This document shows positions 11,944 to 22,590 of a stretch of 64,000 nucleotides of DNA, one piece after another. Made by a program: the position numbers and the translations under genes. Source of the stretch: Atherinomorus stipes (taxonomy: Eukaryota; Chordata; Actinopteri; Atheriniformes; Atherinidae); NCBI GenBank assembly GCA_023101725.1, contig JALJCO010003029.1, positions 1 through 64,000 of the forward strand, in the 5' to 3' direction. Under the pieces are notes generated by a model, which did not search any database, was not told the origin of the DNA, and saw only the letters and a program-made list of their open reading frames with translations. Each line of letters begins with the position of its first letter. The first letter of the stretch is position 1.

Positions 11944-12017
11944 CTTCCCATTGCGATGACTAGGTTGTACCTCTTCTCTACTTCCCATTGCGCTGACTAG
12001 GTTGTACCTCTTCTCTG
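11944..12017 (+). repeat. 37-bp tandem duplication
   Basis: CTTCCCATTGCGATGACTAG and the next 17 bases are repeated at once with one main change (GCGATGAC/GCGCTGAC). Units are 11944-11980 and 11981-12017. Confidence 0.9.
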
Positions 12018-12335
12018 CGTAGTTCTCGGTGTGTTTGTATGATCTGAGGATATTTAAGCCACCTACAGGTCCTCCTGTAGGGGATTGCTTGTTTTGTTTT
12101 CCGACAGAGACCTTGGAATGTTGTTTAGGGATTGCTGTACAGATGTACCAGTGAACTGTGTAAGTGGATTCATGTTTTCTCTCCTCTCTCTCTTCCTCTT
12201 CCTTACTCCTCTCTCTCTGTTCCACTTTCTATCATTACCTCTGTTAACTTTCATTTCTCCCTTGTCAGGCCCAGCAGTATGAAATGGAATGGTGTAATAG
12301 ACAAATGTTTAAATAAAGAAATAAAATGAATAAAC
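12018..12335 (+). repeat. CT-rich tract and AATAAA-rich tail
   Basis: Contains a pyrimidine-rich tract (12180-12262, TCTCTC/CTTCCTC words), then AATAAAGAAATAAAATGAAT near 12312. Together with the GC-rich block upstream it could be the 3' end of a retroelement, but no protein is encoded. The 65-codon frames here have no motif. Confidence 0.35.
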
Positions 12336-13127
12336 ATGATATCAAGTGGAGCCTTATGTTCATAAAGCTCCGTTTGATAAAGCAAAACTGTTCAACAAAA
12401 TAAAGCAATCAGATTTCCATTCCGCTTGCTTTGATGCTGGACAGGACAAGTAAAGAGAAAAAGAAAAAGAAAAAAAAAAAGAATTACAGCTTATACCATT
12501 CAATGGAAACACCTACACATCACTATTGTACTCTTTTGAAATTCAAGAAATATCGCTTTTATCTTTCGAAAAAGTGTCATGGAAACCCAGCTACTGACAC
12601 AGAAATGTTACCAGTGAGTAAATGCATGTATAAACTCCTAGAAATAAGGTCCAGGTTGAAAAAAAATTTAATTATCCTTTAAGACAAGTTTTAGATGAAA
12701 AGTTGTTCTTATAATCAAATGCAAGTTGTAAATACTGAAAGGCCTCAGCAGGAGTGGGTGCTGTGCAATATATGAAGTACCAATCAAACTCCCCTGTAGC
12801 CGCTTTGACTCTAGAAATGTCCCTCCAGGTCAGAAATGGCATTGAATGCATTCAGAAGTACAATATCCCAAGTTGCCATTTTACACAAACAATGTTATAA
12901 AATGTAGCTCCTTTGCAAACAAGAAAATACAACGCCCTGAACAACAGCAAAAGACTGCATGAGGCAGTGTTGTGATTGAGGGAACCATGAATGAGAATGA
13001 CATGAAACCTCCTCTTTAATATCTTACTGCTTAAGAACATATTTACAAGAACAAATTAAACAACTAAAGAAAAATGATAATGCCAAGATAAATGTCATCC
13101 TCTTGTGCTCTTGGACACAAAAGATGG
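12336..13127. other. No gene seen
   Basis: AT-rich sequence with an (AAAG)n/poly-A stretch near 12455-12480. No protein or RNA motif recognised. Confidence 0.5.
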
Positions 13128-13200
13128 TAAGGGTGTCGCCATACAACGTCTTCACTTCTGATACCATACCGGTATCACAGCCTTCAATATTTGCAGATAC
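13128..13200 (+). mobile_element. Possible hAT left end (TAAGGGTGTCG)
   Basis: Begins TAAGGGTGTCGCCATACAAC and continues with GATACCATACCGGTATCAC, a pattern seen at hAT ends. No right end was found. Weak call. Confidence 0.3.
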
Positions 13201-13274
13201 CCAAGGCGATAACTCGCTATGAGGTACCCAAGGTAAATTCCTCAGTTAATATTTCCTGGGATTTTTTTCTTTAA

Positions 13275-13879
13275 AGGCCTCCTTCCACTGAAAACCCGTT
13301 TAACTTGCTCCTTCTGAAATACGGAGGGTCTCCTCTTGTTTACTTACACATGCTGACTTGCTAGCGTTGCGTTCCCCCCAGTCGGCTGTGCTTTCTCATC
13401 AGAGAAACAATACGAAGAAAAGAGCGAATCGGGAACAGCCTCGCACTTCTACGTGACATTGCAAATAGCGTATCCCACGTGGGGTTTCTATCTGTCCATT
13501 GGAAGGCAGGTAACCCTCCACTACACGCTAGAAGTGAAGACGGCACGACTGTAACTTCGGAGTTGAGAAGCTAATTAGCTAACTGTTTGTTAGCATGGCG
13601 GAACAAACTTGTTTGTCGGCTCTATTTCCTGTCTGTAACAAAATAAGAGCGGAGGGCGGAGCTTCCTTCATACACTGATGGGAGGCAGCCAATCAGACGG
13701 AAATTCATGAGAAGGACCCGGAAAAGCTGCCGTTGGACCACAAGCCTCTCTTCTAGTATACAAATACAGCTGGATACAAAGATACCAGAAGGTTTTTTTT
13801 TAACAGAAACCATGCAGAATGCATTCAATAATGATGGAGAATACAGAAATATTAATGAAATGACCATGGAAGTACAACT
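13275..13879 (+). mobile_element. TTAA-target element family A, full copy
   Basis: Flanked by TTAA at 13271-13274 and 13880-13883. Termini AGGCCTCCTTCCACTG and AGTTGTACTTCCATG (inverse of the right end) are imperfect inverted repeats. It is about 97% identical by eye to 25322-25924. No transposase; a 605-bp MITE. TTAA duplication points to a piggyBac- or Kolobok-type transposase supplied from elsewhere. Confidence 0.85.
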
Positions 13880-14024
13880 TTAAATAAAAAAATATTCATT
13901 TTACCAAAAATACCAAAAAAATAGAAAAGTAAATTTAATTTATAGAAAGATGTTTCAGTTTTTAAGTTGAAGAAGAAGAGATTCTTTGTGCGGGGAGACC
14001 TGAATGAGAGGTAAGGACCAAACA

Positions 14025-14834
14025 TAGGGCTGGACGATAATTCAATATTGATATATATCGATCGATAAAGGTTTTTTCAATAGCAAAAAAAGTGGGTCAA
14101 TAAAAGTTCAATATAGAAACACAGTTTTCCGCTGTAGCCTATCGGGTAGCATGATACAGTCTCTCCTTCTGCCAAACCAATCACAAACGCAGACCAGGTA
14201 AAGGCTGAATTGGAATTCAGTGTTAGTTTGATCTTTATTATGAATAGGTCATTCAGCAAAAGCTTGAAGGGGAAGTTTGGTTTCTTTCAACCTGGACCTA
14301 TTTTCTAGCAGCATGAAATACATTCATTGACTCACCGAGACTGTTTTGGTGCAACTTGAATTCCTTCAGGAGATATTTAGATCCACTCCAGATCAGCGTC
14401 TGTCCAATATAATGACAAATCACCACAAAAAAGCCGCTTCGAGCTCACAGGGGGTCTGACTAATGTTACGTAACAAAACTGGTGAAATGAAGGAGTTTGT
14501 GGTAGATAATGCCTCATTTAGAGGCTACGCAAGGTTGCCCCATCACTTCCATTTTATTGGACATACGCTGATCTGGAGTGGATCTAAATATCTCCTGAAG
14601 GAATTCAAGATACAACAAAACTGTCTGGGTGAGGAAATCAACGGATTTCATGCTAGAAAACGGGTCCAGGTTGAAAAACACTGAACTTCCCCTCTAAATG
14701 GCCAGGGCTGCACCTAAAATGGCTTTTAATTTGATTATGGCTTTTTTTTATATATATATATATATAAATATCGACATTGATCGATACAGATTTTGTTTTA
14801 TCGGTAATCTTTTTTTCTACATCGTCCAGCCCTA
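14025..14834 (+). mobile_element. hAT element (TAGGGCTGGACGAT)
   Basis: Left end TAGGGCTGGACGATAATTC; the inverse of the right end is TAGGGCTGGACGATGTAG. The flanking 8-mers ACCAAACA and ATAAAACA match at 6 of 8. It shares interior sequence with the elements at 19716 and 57049. It is interrupted by a foldback MITE at 14266-14694. No transposase remains. Confidence 0.88.
14266..14694. mobile_element. Foldback MITE inside the hAT element
   Basis: The first roughly 75 bp (GAAGGGGAAGTTTGG..., TTTCAACCTGGACC, TTTTCTAGCA) are the inverse of the last roughly 75 bp (TGCTAGAAAA, GGTCCAGGTTGAAA, GAACTTCCCCTC). A second internal inverted pair (GATCCACTCCAGATCAGCG) lies near 14390 and 14565. Empty-site comparison with 20320-20335 and 57178-57192 shows insertion at AGCTTAAATG. 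The target was probably TA, which suggests Tc1/mariner mobilisation. Confidence 0.8.
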
Positions 14835-16194
14835 ATAAAACACTGTCGCCAGTTCACGCATCTGTCATAATAGTTCAGCTCGAGGGGAGTAAAGTTTATC
14901 TCAATCTCATCGTCATCTTGTCTCACTAGCAAACGTTATCTTCCGGTCGATAATATCTGCATTCATTTACACTGAATAGTGACGTCTCTAAAATGGTAAC
15001 ATTCTCATTTATTTCTTATAAAATAACGTTTTATTACTTCCTCACCTGCTAAGGAAGTAATAAAACCCACTGAACTGGGAGGATAATATGATGAAATGAC
15101 CTGATGTTACAACTAGCAGTATACAGTATGTTTGTACTTTGTTGAGTCCTATGGTGATAAACAGGAACGCCATAGACTTACATAGTGACGCAGTCGGCTG
15201 TGTGTTGATAGCTACACACACGGTAGTTTAGTGTCCACAAAGACAAATGTTCAACACCAAACCAGTGTCTGGATGATTCCTGCTAGAAGGCTTGAGTGCT
15301 GGTTATGGTGGATTTTTTTTCTTTCTTCGAGTTAAGGAGAATGGAGAGTTTGAGACAGCGGCTGCATCCGGTGGTCGGTCACGTAGCTGCGTGGCTGCCG
15401 TCCTATGGTGAATTCGCTCAGTTTACAAGGGTCATATTTAACTGTTTTCACAAGCTGCTGCAGTAACGTACGGCACAAAATGTCCAAGACACTTTTTGGG
15501 TTTAACAATATCCACTTTTCAGTCATCGAGTTCGGGAGCTCTTCCTATGTGTGTTGTTAATTTGTGTATGTCCTCAGTGTAAAATATCCTGTAACCGTGG
15601 TAACCGGAAGCCCTTAGCAGAAACGAGCAGACATGGCGGCTCCCATGGTTTTGGCCTCGAAACCTGTCTATATGCTCAAATGTGACTGGCAGCATTGCTT
15701 CCTTAGGGGCCAGTCACAACAAAGTACTGTGATCTCCTAAAAAAAACTGGGAGCCGGCTCTTCTGATTCACTATGAAGCATTGGCTCTCAGAGCTAGCTC
15801 TTCTGAGCTAGGCTATAGCATATGAGTGTCAAATGTTAATAAAAATTCAGTCAACAATATTATATGATTGGTATTTGTGTAATTGCACAGTTTGAAACAC
15901 TTTTTATTTTATTTTTTATTTATAAAACAAGTGCTCAAATTCTTTTTTTGCTTGTGCATTGTGGGCTCGCATGGTTTTGCACCTCACTAGTTTCATAACC
16001 CTAGTTATGGCCCAGCCAATACCAATATCAATACGATACAATATCAGCATGAAACACATACTTTTACTTATTTTGTTTACTGGGATGTGTAAAAAGTCTT
16101 GATGACGTGACATTACTCAGAAAACTGCAGTCAGCAACAGTAGGCATGAGAAAAAAGTCCATTATTATTAACCATAGTTACTTAAATTTGAACC
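14835..16194. other. No gene seen
   Basis: No coding or RNA signature recognised. The short open frames (64-65 codons) have no motif. Confidence 0.45.
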
Positions 16195-17488
16195 TTAAAG
16201 GGACTAGAGGCAGGAATTGTGAAAGAATAAACATGCGTGTCCAGTTTTTTAATACTAATGGGTGATGAATCGTTAAAAAAACAAAAAGAACGTTTCCACC
16301 CACATCTCTCTCCGTTGCCTTGAACAGGCTGTGTGCTGCATAAAGCGCTGCAATTCGGTAGCTGAATTTCCTGCACTGTCCTGCGGATGAGACGTCATTG
16401 ATGCCGCATCCACGTCCCCGACAGTTTTGATCCAGAAAGGAGACGGTCGCGGAAAAATTCAAAAACTGCAAGCAGAGCTCCAGACTAACTTTTTCACGTG
16501 TAGCGCTGGTGTAACCTACCTTTTCAGTTGGTAGCGCCTCTACAATTTAGGTAGCGCCACCCTTTCTTCGTATAACATGGTATTAACACATGACTTTATC
16601 ATGATGATAGTTGTGTTAATATACGTACCATAGTTTTTCCTAATGTAAATAACAATGGCCTAAACTTGATATTTGAAAAAAAAAATTTAATCTGCAATTT
16701 CTTTGCCTTATTTGTATAAATATTTACTGCTGTAGACAACATTAACTAAACTATCAATGCAGCTGATCAGAGACCAGTGCAGACAGACAGATGGAGGGAG
16801 GGGGAGAGGGGACTCAAGAGACTGAGCCAGAAAGTAATATTTTATCATCAATAGGGCAGGGCAATATTCATCACAATATAAATAATCAAATTTACGATAA
16901 TGATATAACTGATTATATGAATCTTGAAACGAGACAAAATACTTGAAAATTGCACAACTTTATTTATGCAAATGAAATTTTACAATCACTTTATCAAGCA
17001 GCTGCTTCTGATGTGCATTAAAGTTATAAATGATAACTTTTATAACTTTAAAAATAATTTCATAACTGTATAAAATCTGCAGTGTCAGTCCTTGCTACTG
17101 GAACTGGGCTGCATATCCTGAGGTTGATCATGTATAGCAGCTGGAGAACTTTGGCCCTCGTCCTGCATTTATTCCATGTTTCCTTTTTCTAGCAAACCTG
17201 ATTCAACAATCAGTCTCTGAGCAGAACGTGATCATATTTATATAAGCAGAGCGTTTCTGGGAGAAATATTGAGTGATCACTCGGACATTCGAGGCAGGCG
17301 GGGTTAACGCAGACAAGCTGGACGTGGAAACTTATCACTTCCACGTTAAACAGATAGCTTTAACAAACAGCTGATCAAGCGGGTGAGAAAATATACAGCA
17401 CATGACATGAAGGCCCAATCCCAAACCGGCCCCTAAAACATCACCCCTACACACTACCCCCTCCGTTTGCGCATTCCTGCCATATTAA

Positions 17489-17819
17489 AGCAACCTTTAC
17501 CGATCTTGCATTTCAGAAAGCACAGCAAGATTATTTGAATATAAACAGTCCCGCCTCACTCCTAAGACCCACCCCTTCATTCCCTCCACCTCCCAATGCA
17601 GAATCAAAGGTCTGACAGGCAGGTCCGTTGGACAATCCTAGAGGTGCACCCCACTTCAAGGATTGGTTGGAGTTTTCATTGAATATTTAGAGATTGGAAT
17701 AATATTTTATTTTGATTAATGGTGGGTCTGTCTTGTATTTTAGAGTTCCATTACCTCATTCATAGCATTTTACCCTGTTAGAAAAATAGTGTAAGAATGC
17801 AACATCGGTAAGGGTTGCT
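17489..17819 (+). mobile_element. TTAA-target MITE, innermost of four nested elements
   Basis: Flanked by TTAA (17485-17488 and 17820-17823). The ends AGCAACCTTTACCGATCTTG and the inverse AGCAACCCTTACCGATGTTG form roughly 27-bp inverted repeats with few mismatches. 331 bp, no coding. Confidence 0.9.
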
Positions 17820-18125
17820 TTAAGGGCCGTCCCAAACCGCGTAGGGCAGACGGCGAGTGGACTGTTCAGCCCTTAATCAGCAAGTCTGCATCAGTGCAGA
17901 TTAGCCAGAATTTCGCAGTGGGTGCAACGGCTAAATGGAGGAGGAAACAGTCAAGTTCCACACATGAGTTCCGCATGTGTCATGCATGTTTGTCAATACT
18001 GACAGAAAATCATGAATTAAGTCATTTTATGGGGGGAAAAAGCGATGACAGGTGCGCTGTAGGTATCCTTCAAACCACTGGCGCTCATGGAAGGGAATGA
18101 TCGAGCAGAAAAGAGGATTATAATC

Positions 18126-18235
18126 CTCTTATTGGCACAATGATAATAATAAGGATGATGATAATAATAATAATAATAATAAATAATGATAATAATGATG
18201 ATAATGATAAATGATCATTAGTAGTAGTCATAATT
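18126..18235. repeat. (ATA/ATG)n microsatellite
   Basis: Mixed GATAATAAT and GATGATAAT trinucleotide repeats. Confidence 0.85.
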
Positions 18236-18802
18236 ATTAGGCCTATTAGTAGTGATTATAATAATTTTTGTCATTCATTAAATTGTTTAGGATCATGATT
18301 ATTATTATTTATTTAACATAAAACATTGTTCTTCACACGAGTGTGAGTTAGTATTTCCACACAGATTTATTTGACACGGGCGTGTTTGTGTTGCCACAAT
18401 GATGACTGCTTTCCTTTTCCAGTGGAGGGAAGAGGGCGTCTCATTCTCATTAACACCCTCCACCTCCAATCAAAGCGCCTCCACAGCTGCAAGTGTGACT
18501 TCGTTTGGAGTGACACTCCAAAGTTAAGGGATGGTGTGCAGGAAGCGGTTTAGGATTGGGCCTTAGATACACGGACACCACCGCGTGCGCAACCCCACCC
18601 GCCTGCGACGAACAAAGTTTTTCCCAGTCATCCCCCTCCTGCATTAATAACCACCCCGTCGCAGATGAGGCTTCACGTGGATGAAATGACCAAAACGAAC
18701 CTTTTTCTTGTTCTTGCAGGCCTTGAGAACAAGAAAAAAGTTCTCGCTTCTCTCCGAGGATGGAACAAGCTTTACAGTAAGCTAATGCGCTGCTGTTGCC
18801 TT

Positions 18803-18845
18803 CCTCCTCCTCCTCCTCCTCCTCCTCCTCCTCCTCCTCCTCCTC
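18803..18845. repeat. (CCT)n microsatellite
   Basis: About 14 CCT trinucleotides. They create a poly-proline stretch in a spurious 118-codon frame. Confidence 0.95.
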
Positions 18846-19274
18846 GGTCTAGGCTGGCTGCATGTGCGGTTGCCAGCACTAAAACAACGGCAGTGCGCAT
18901 GTGCAATTCGCCCATATTCTATCATGACATTTCATTTTCTTGTCATTCCCCGACGTTACACCACTATCACTGTGAACGGTATGATATGACCCAACCCTTC
19001 ATCAACCACAACATGCGCTAATGCGCCAGCACAGCTGCCCGTTCCTCAGGGCTGTGGCAAAGAGGGTTTTTCTCTCTCTCTCTGTCTCTCTCTCTGTCGC
19101 AAGTCGCACTGGTGCTGCCTTATTAAAATTTGACCCGCACCTCAAAGAAATTAGGTTGCATATGCGACCTAATAGGAATCAGTCTGGAGCCCTGACTGCA
19201 AGGGATAGTTATGGATTCTTCTGCTGTCAGTAAACGATCCAGATCAACTGAAAGACACTAAAAAGTCCCTTTAA

Positions 19275-19715
19275 GCATAAGAATACACAACAAATGGATG
19301 AAATGAATACTAATTTAGAGGACCCCGAATTTCTGGTGTTGAAATTTCCAATTTCAACACCAGAATCGGGACACCGATACTTGTGAGAAGAATGAGGATC
19401 TTGTGCACGAAACACCAACCATCACTGATATGCGCGTTGAGGTCATGTCCATAAATCCATGCTAAGCTCAACTGTTTGAACTTGTTTAGATCAGCTGTTG
19501 CTCCGTGTTCTGGTTCTAAAAGCATCATATTTTCTTTCCACATTATTACAGTTGTTTCTCTTTCTCCGAATAACATTGGAGCAATTGCGTTTTTGCTGCT
19601 TCCTTGACTGATATAATTTCTAGTTATTGGTTTGTTTTATTTAAAGCAATATTCTGTGTGAGTGCATGTCAAATTAACACTTTATTATGAGGCCTACAAT
19701 AAATACATTTAAATG
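19275..19715. other. No gene seen
   Basis: Unique-looking sequence between two mobile elements; it has a short direct inverted GTGTTGAAATT/AATTTCAACAC pair near 19336-19362. Confidence 0.45.
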
Positions 19716-20338
19716 TAGGGCTGGACGATAATTCAATATCAATATATATATCGATCGATAGAGGTTTTTTCAATGTAAAAAAAAAAAGGGTCAATAAAAG
19801 TTCAATATAGAAGCACAGTTTTCTGCTGTAGCCTCTCAGGTAGCATGATGCTACAGTCACTCCTTCATCCAAACCAATCACAAATGCAGACCCAGGTAAA
19901 GGCTGAACTGGAATTCAGTGTTCTGCACCTTTCAGACTTCCACTGGAAAGCGGTAATATTGTGAACTCTGTCCTTTATAACGCTGCATTCAGACTTGCGT
20001 ACCGGTCTTATACCTCAGAGATGTAGCGGACATGTACCGGCTGCTCTACATGTCACAAGAGCAGAAATGTTGCGGCACGTCGTTTTGGCTGAAAACACGA
20101 GAAAATGTTCTGGACAGAGTTGAAGGGAGAGCGGGGCTGTGCTGACTTTTCTGCAACATTTTGTGATGCATGAAAGCGCCGGGACACAATAAGTCCGCAA
20201 GGAAGCAGCATGTTTGAAAAGACGAGTCTGTTTAAAGAGCGGATGGACTTTACCGCTCATGTTCCACAATGCAAGTCTGAAAACGGCTTTAATTTGATAT
20301 TTATTATAAGTAGGTAATTCAGCAAAAGCTTAAATGAC
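19716..20338 (+). mobile_element. hAT element, left portion only
   Basis: Starts TAGGGCTGGACGATAATTC and follows the element at 14025 closely up to AGCAAAAGCTTAAATGACC, then is cut by the element at 20339. The right terminus (CGTCCAGCCCTA) does not reappear after 22495, so the rest was lost. It contains a Harbinger-like MITE at 19924-20288. Confidence 0.8.
19924..20288 (-). mobile_element. Harbinger-like MITE, compact copy
   Basis: Borders TGCACCTTTCAGACTT and AATGCAAGTCTGAAAACGGC are imperfect inverted repeats. TTA follows at 20289-20291 (mutated to TTC at the other side). Comparison with 14025-14834 gives the empty site CAGTGTTAGTTTGAT. The same family, in longer form, is at 57228-59091 with intact TAA on both sides. 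Three-base TWA duplications suit PIF/Harbinger. Confidence 0.75.
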
Positions 20339-21109
20339 CTGGGGTCTCATTTATAAAACTGTGCGCAGGATCTATACTAAAAGTGTACGTGCGCCAAAAA
20401 CCCAAAGTTTGTTTACACCGAAAAATATTCAGATTTATAAAACCGGGCGTACGCAAAAATCCAAGCAATTTCCCCTTTATAAATCACACTCTCCTTGGAA
20501 GTTTGCGCAGGTGAATTTGGCTCATATCCCCCCCCCTACACGCCCACTTTCTACCATGAAGGGTCAATGCAAAGCACCTCATGGATATTTTTTGCATATA
20601 AATAAGCAGCTGATCTGAGGCATTTAAACTTGATCGTGGCGACTGAGAAGACGAGAAAACGCAGTTTCATGGAGAATGAAGTGGAGGAGCTTGTTGGTGG
20701 TGAAACGTTGAAAGAACGTTATATTTGGACTTCACAGTGGAATCGCAGATAAACAGAAGTGACATCACGTTGCTGCAGCGGTGAATGAACACAACGGCTG
20801 CTGCACACCGGAGCGCGTTGTGGTCAACAACTGCGCACCGGGATTAAACGGATTCGGCGGGTCGGTCGAGTCCAGTTTAACACACAGATCCAGGAGTTCC
20901 CAAACTTTCTGAGCTACAACCCCCCCAGATACCAGACGTTGTTGTTCCTGACCCCCCCAGATACCAGACGTTGTTGTTCCTGACCCCCGCAACAGCTGAG
21001 CTCTTTATTGTGCGACATTTCAGATCATCCTGCAGCATCTACATGTGAGGCTGGAAAACTGTCAGAATCTTCATGAATTAGGGGGATAACGGGGGTTTGG
21101 TGGATTATT

Positions 21110-21163
21110 AATGAAATTAAATGAAAAATACTTTATCAATCCCAGAAGGGAAATTCAATGTTT
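21110..21163 (-). mobile_element. Rex1-like LINE 3' tail
   Basis: The minus strand reads GAATTTCCCTTCTGGGATTG then ATAAAGTATTTTTCATTTAA, the same 3' design as the LINE ending at 48166. 5'-truncated fragment. Confidence 0.6.
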
Positions 21164-21452
21164 GTAATACTGTTTTGTTTTTTTTACAACATAACATCTA
21201 TCTAACATAACAATAATATAAAAAGTACAAGTGCAACAATAATCATACATATGTACACAACTGTAAGAAAACATAATTTTAAAAAAACAACTTAGCTGAC
21301 CAAGATATGAGAAGGGGCTTTGCAAGATTTTGCTAAATTGCAATTTTTATTATGAGTTAGGCTCTAATTTATTTATTAGAAAATGAATGCGTTTATATTC
21401 CTACAGATTAATTTCCCTGCATTAACAGGTTTATTTTGACAACCCTAAAAAT

Positions 21453-21569
21453 TAGGGATGCACCGATGCATCGGCTGGACATCGGTATCGGCCGATGTTT
21501 GCCTCGTTAACTGCCATCGGCCAATAGAAATGACATTCGCCGATGGCAGTGGCCGATTATTATATAGCC

Positions 21570-21600
<31 letters not shown>

Positions 21601-21859
21601 CAACCACAAAGTGACATTAAAGATTGTTTCTGTTTCATAAATTGGTCTGATTGAATTTGTGCTCATTCAAGGAAAGACTGATTAAGAGCTGAAAGACTTG
21701 TAAATTTCTGTGGCACAAAGGAAGTAATAAATGAAAATAGAAAAAAAAATAGAAAACAAAAAAACAGAAAACAATAGAAAACATCGGCCATCGGCCAAGT
21801 TGTTATGTCAAACATCGGTATCGGTATCGGCCCAGACTTTCACAATCGGTGCATCCCTA
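21453..21859. mobile_element. hAT MITE (TAGGGATGCACCGAT), exact 8-bp duplication
   Basis: The ends TAGGGATGCACCGATGCATC and the inverse TAGGGATGCACCGATTGTG. CTAAAAAT is duplicated exactly at 21445-21452 and 21860-21867. The subterminal regions are built of ATCGGTATCGGCC repeats. 407 bp with an (AT)n core at 21570-21597. Confidence 0.95.
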
Positions 21860-22495
21860 CTAAAAATTCTAAATGTATTTAGTTTACAGCGATTACAATC
21901 GTCTGGCGACCCTCTGAAATGATCTAAGAATCCCCAGTTCGGGAAGGTTGCTCAGGGGAATCTATCGGCATCAGTCAGTAATCATGGCCCAGGGAATATT
22001 GGTGGTTTCTAAAAATTCTCTCCATCTTTATCCTCTTCTTTCCATGATCTTCCAGCAGTGCAGCGCGTCCCGTTGTGAAGCATCATGTACGAGTGTCACC
22101 GTTTCCTCAGTAATTACAATCAGCCTCCACACCTTGTTACAGGTAACCTACCAATAACTGTCATCCTATATAACTGAAGCTGCAGCTACTGTAGCTCTGA
22201 AATGAGGCTGATGGATCGTACAGCTCAATCCAGGAACAGACGGGGTTTACGATGGTCTCCAGTCTGATATGATGGTTAAATGCACGATCGTGGATTCAGC
22301 TCATCATCTTACCAGCGGTGCCGCCAGTTTCCCGTCTCCAAAATGTTCGTGCGCAAGGTTCAGAGTTTGCGTACAGGTGCGCACATTTTCCCGTCAGGTT
22401 TGTTTTTATAAATCTGAAACTTTGCGTGTAAAATTACTTACGCCATTTTCAGGCCCTGTTTTGTGCGTAAGCAAGCTTTATAAATGAGACCCCAG

Positions 22496-22590
22496 ATCTT
22501 TGGATGGTGGGAGGAAGCTGGAGTACCCAGAGAGAACCCACGCATACACGGGGAGAACATGCAAACACAGGAAGGCCACTATTCAACCAA
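22496..22590 (+). repeat. Conserved dispersed repeat fragment
   Basis: GGATGGTGGGAGGAAGCTGG, AGTACCCAGAGAGAACCCAC and CACGGGGAGAACATGCAAAC are words found in many vertebrate dispersed repeats. The 154-codon frame starting here (22504) is not a recognised protein. Confidence 0.4.

Larger units (their letters stand above)
17410..18564 (+). mobile_element. DNA transposon with AAGGCCCAATCC ends
   Basis: The ends AAGGCCCAATCCCAAACCG and the inverse AAGGCCCAATCCTAAACCG differ at one base over about 19 bp. No target duplication was evident, so the superfamily is not assigned. It lies inside the hAT element and is itself interrupted at 17489-17819. Confidence 0.85.
16473..19194 (+). mobile_element. 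hAT element, 2.7 kb, exact 8-bp duplication
   Basis: Left end CAGAGCTCCAGACT and right end inverse CAGGGCTCCAGACT. The flanking 8-mer ACTGCAAG is identical on both sides (16465-16472 and 19195-19202). Subterminal GTAGCGC/GCACTGGTG words are typical of this CAGGGCTCCAGACT group in fish. No intact transposase frame. It carries a further nested element at 17410-18564 and a (CCT)n tract. Confidence 0.95.
16199..19270 (+). mobile_element. TTAA-target element family B, interrupted
   Basis: Flanked by TTAA at 16195-16198 and 19271-19274. The ends AGGGACT and AGTCCCT are perfect inverses. The element's own sequence is only 16199-16472 and 19203-19270; the rest is a hAT insertion. A second, truncated copy in the opposite orientation is at 34981-35380, sharing the GATCTGGATCGTTTRCTGAC and CAACGGAGAG regions. 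Confidence 0.9.
20339..22495 (+). mobile_element. DNA transposon with perfect 19-bp ends CTGGGGTCTCATTTATAAA
   Basis: The first 19 bases (20339-20357) are the exact inverse of the last 19 (22477-22495). Subterminal sequence is rich in GTGCGC/TACGC words. No clear target duplication. A stretch at 20640-20860 could be a decayed Myb/SANT-like exon (CATCACGTTGCTGCAGCGGT region), which would suit Harbinger, but this is weak. It contains a LINE tail (21110-21163) and a hAT MITE (21453-21859). About 2.16 kb, no intact transposase. Confidence 0.8.

Noticed and set aside
18665..19021. Proline-rich 118-codon frame
   Set aside because: The proline run is a (CCT)n microsatellite inside a hAT element.
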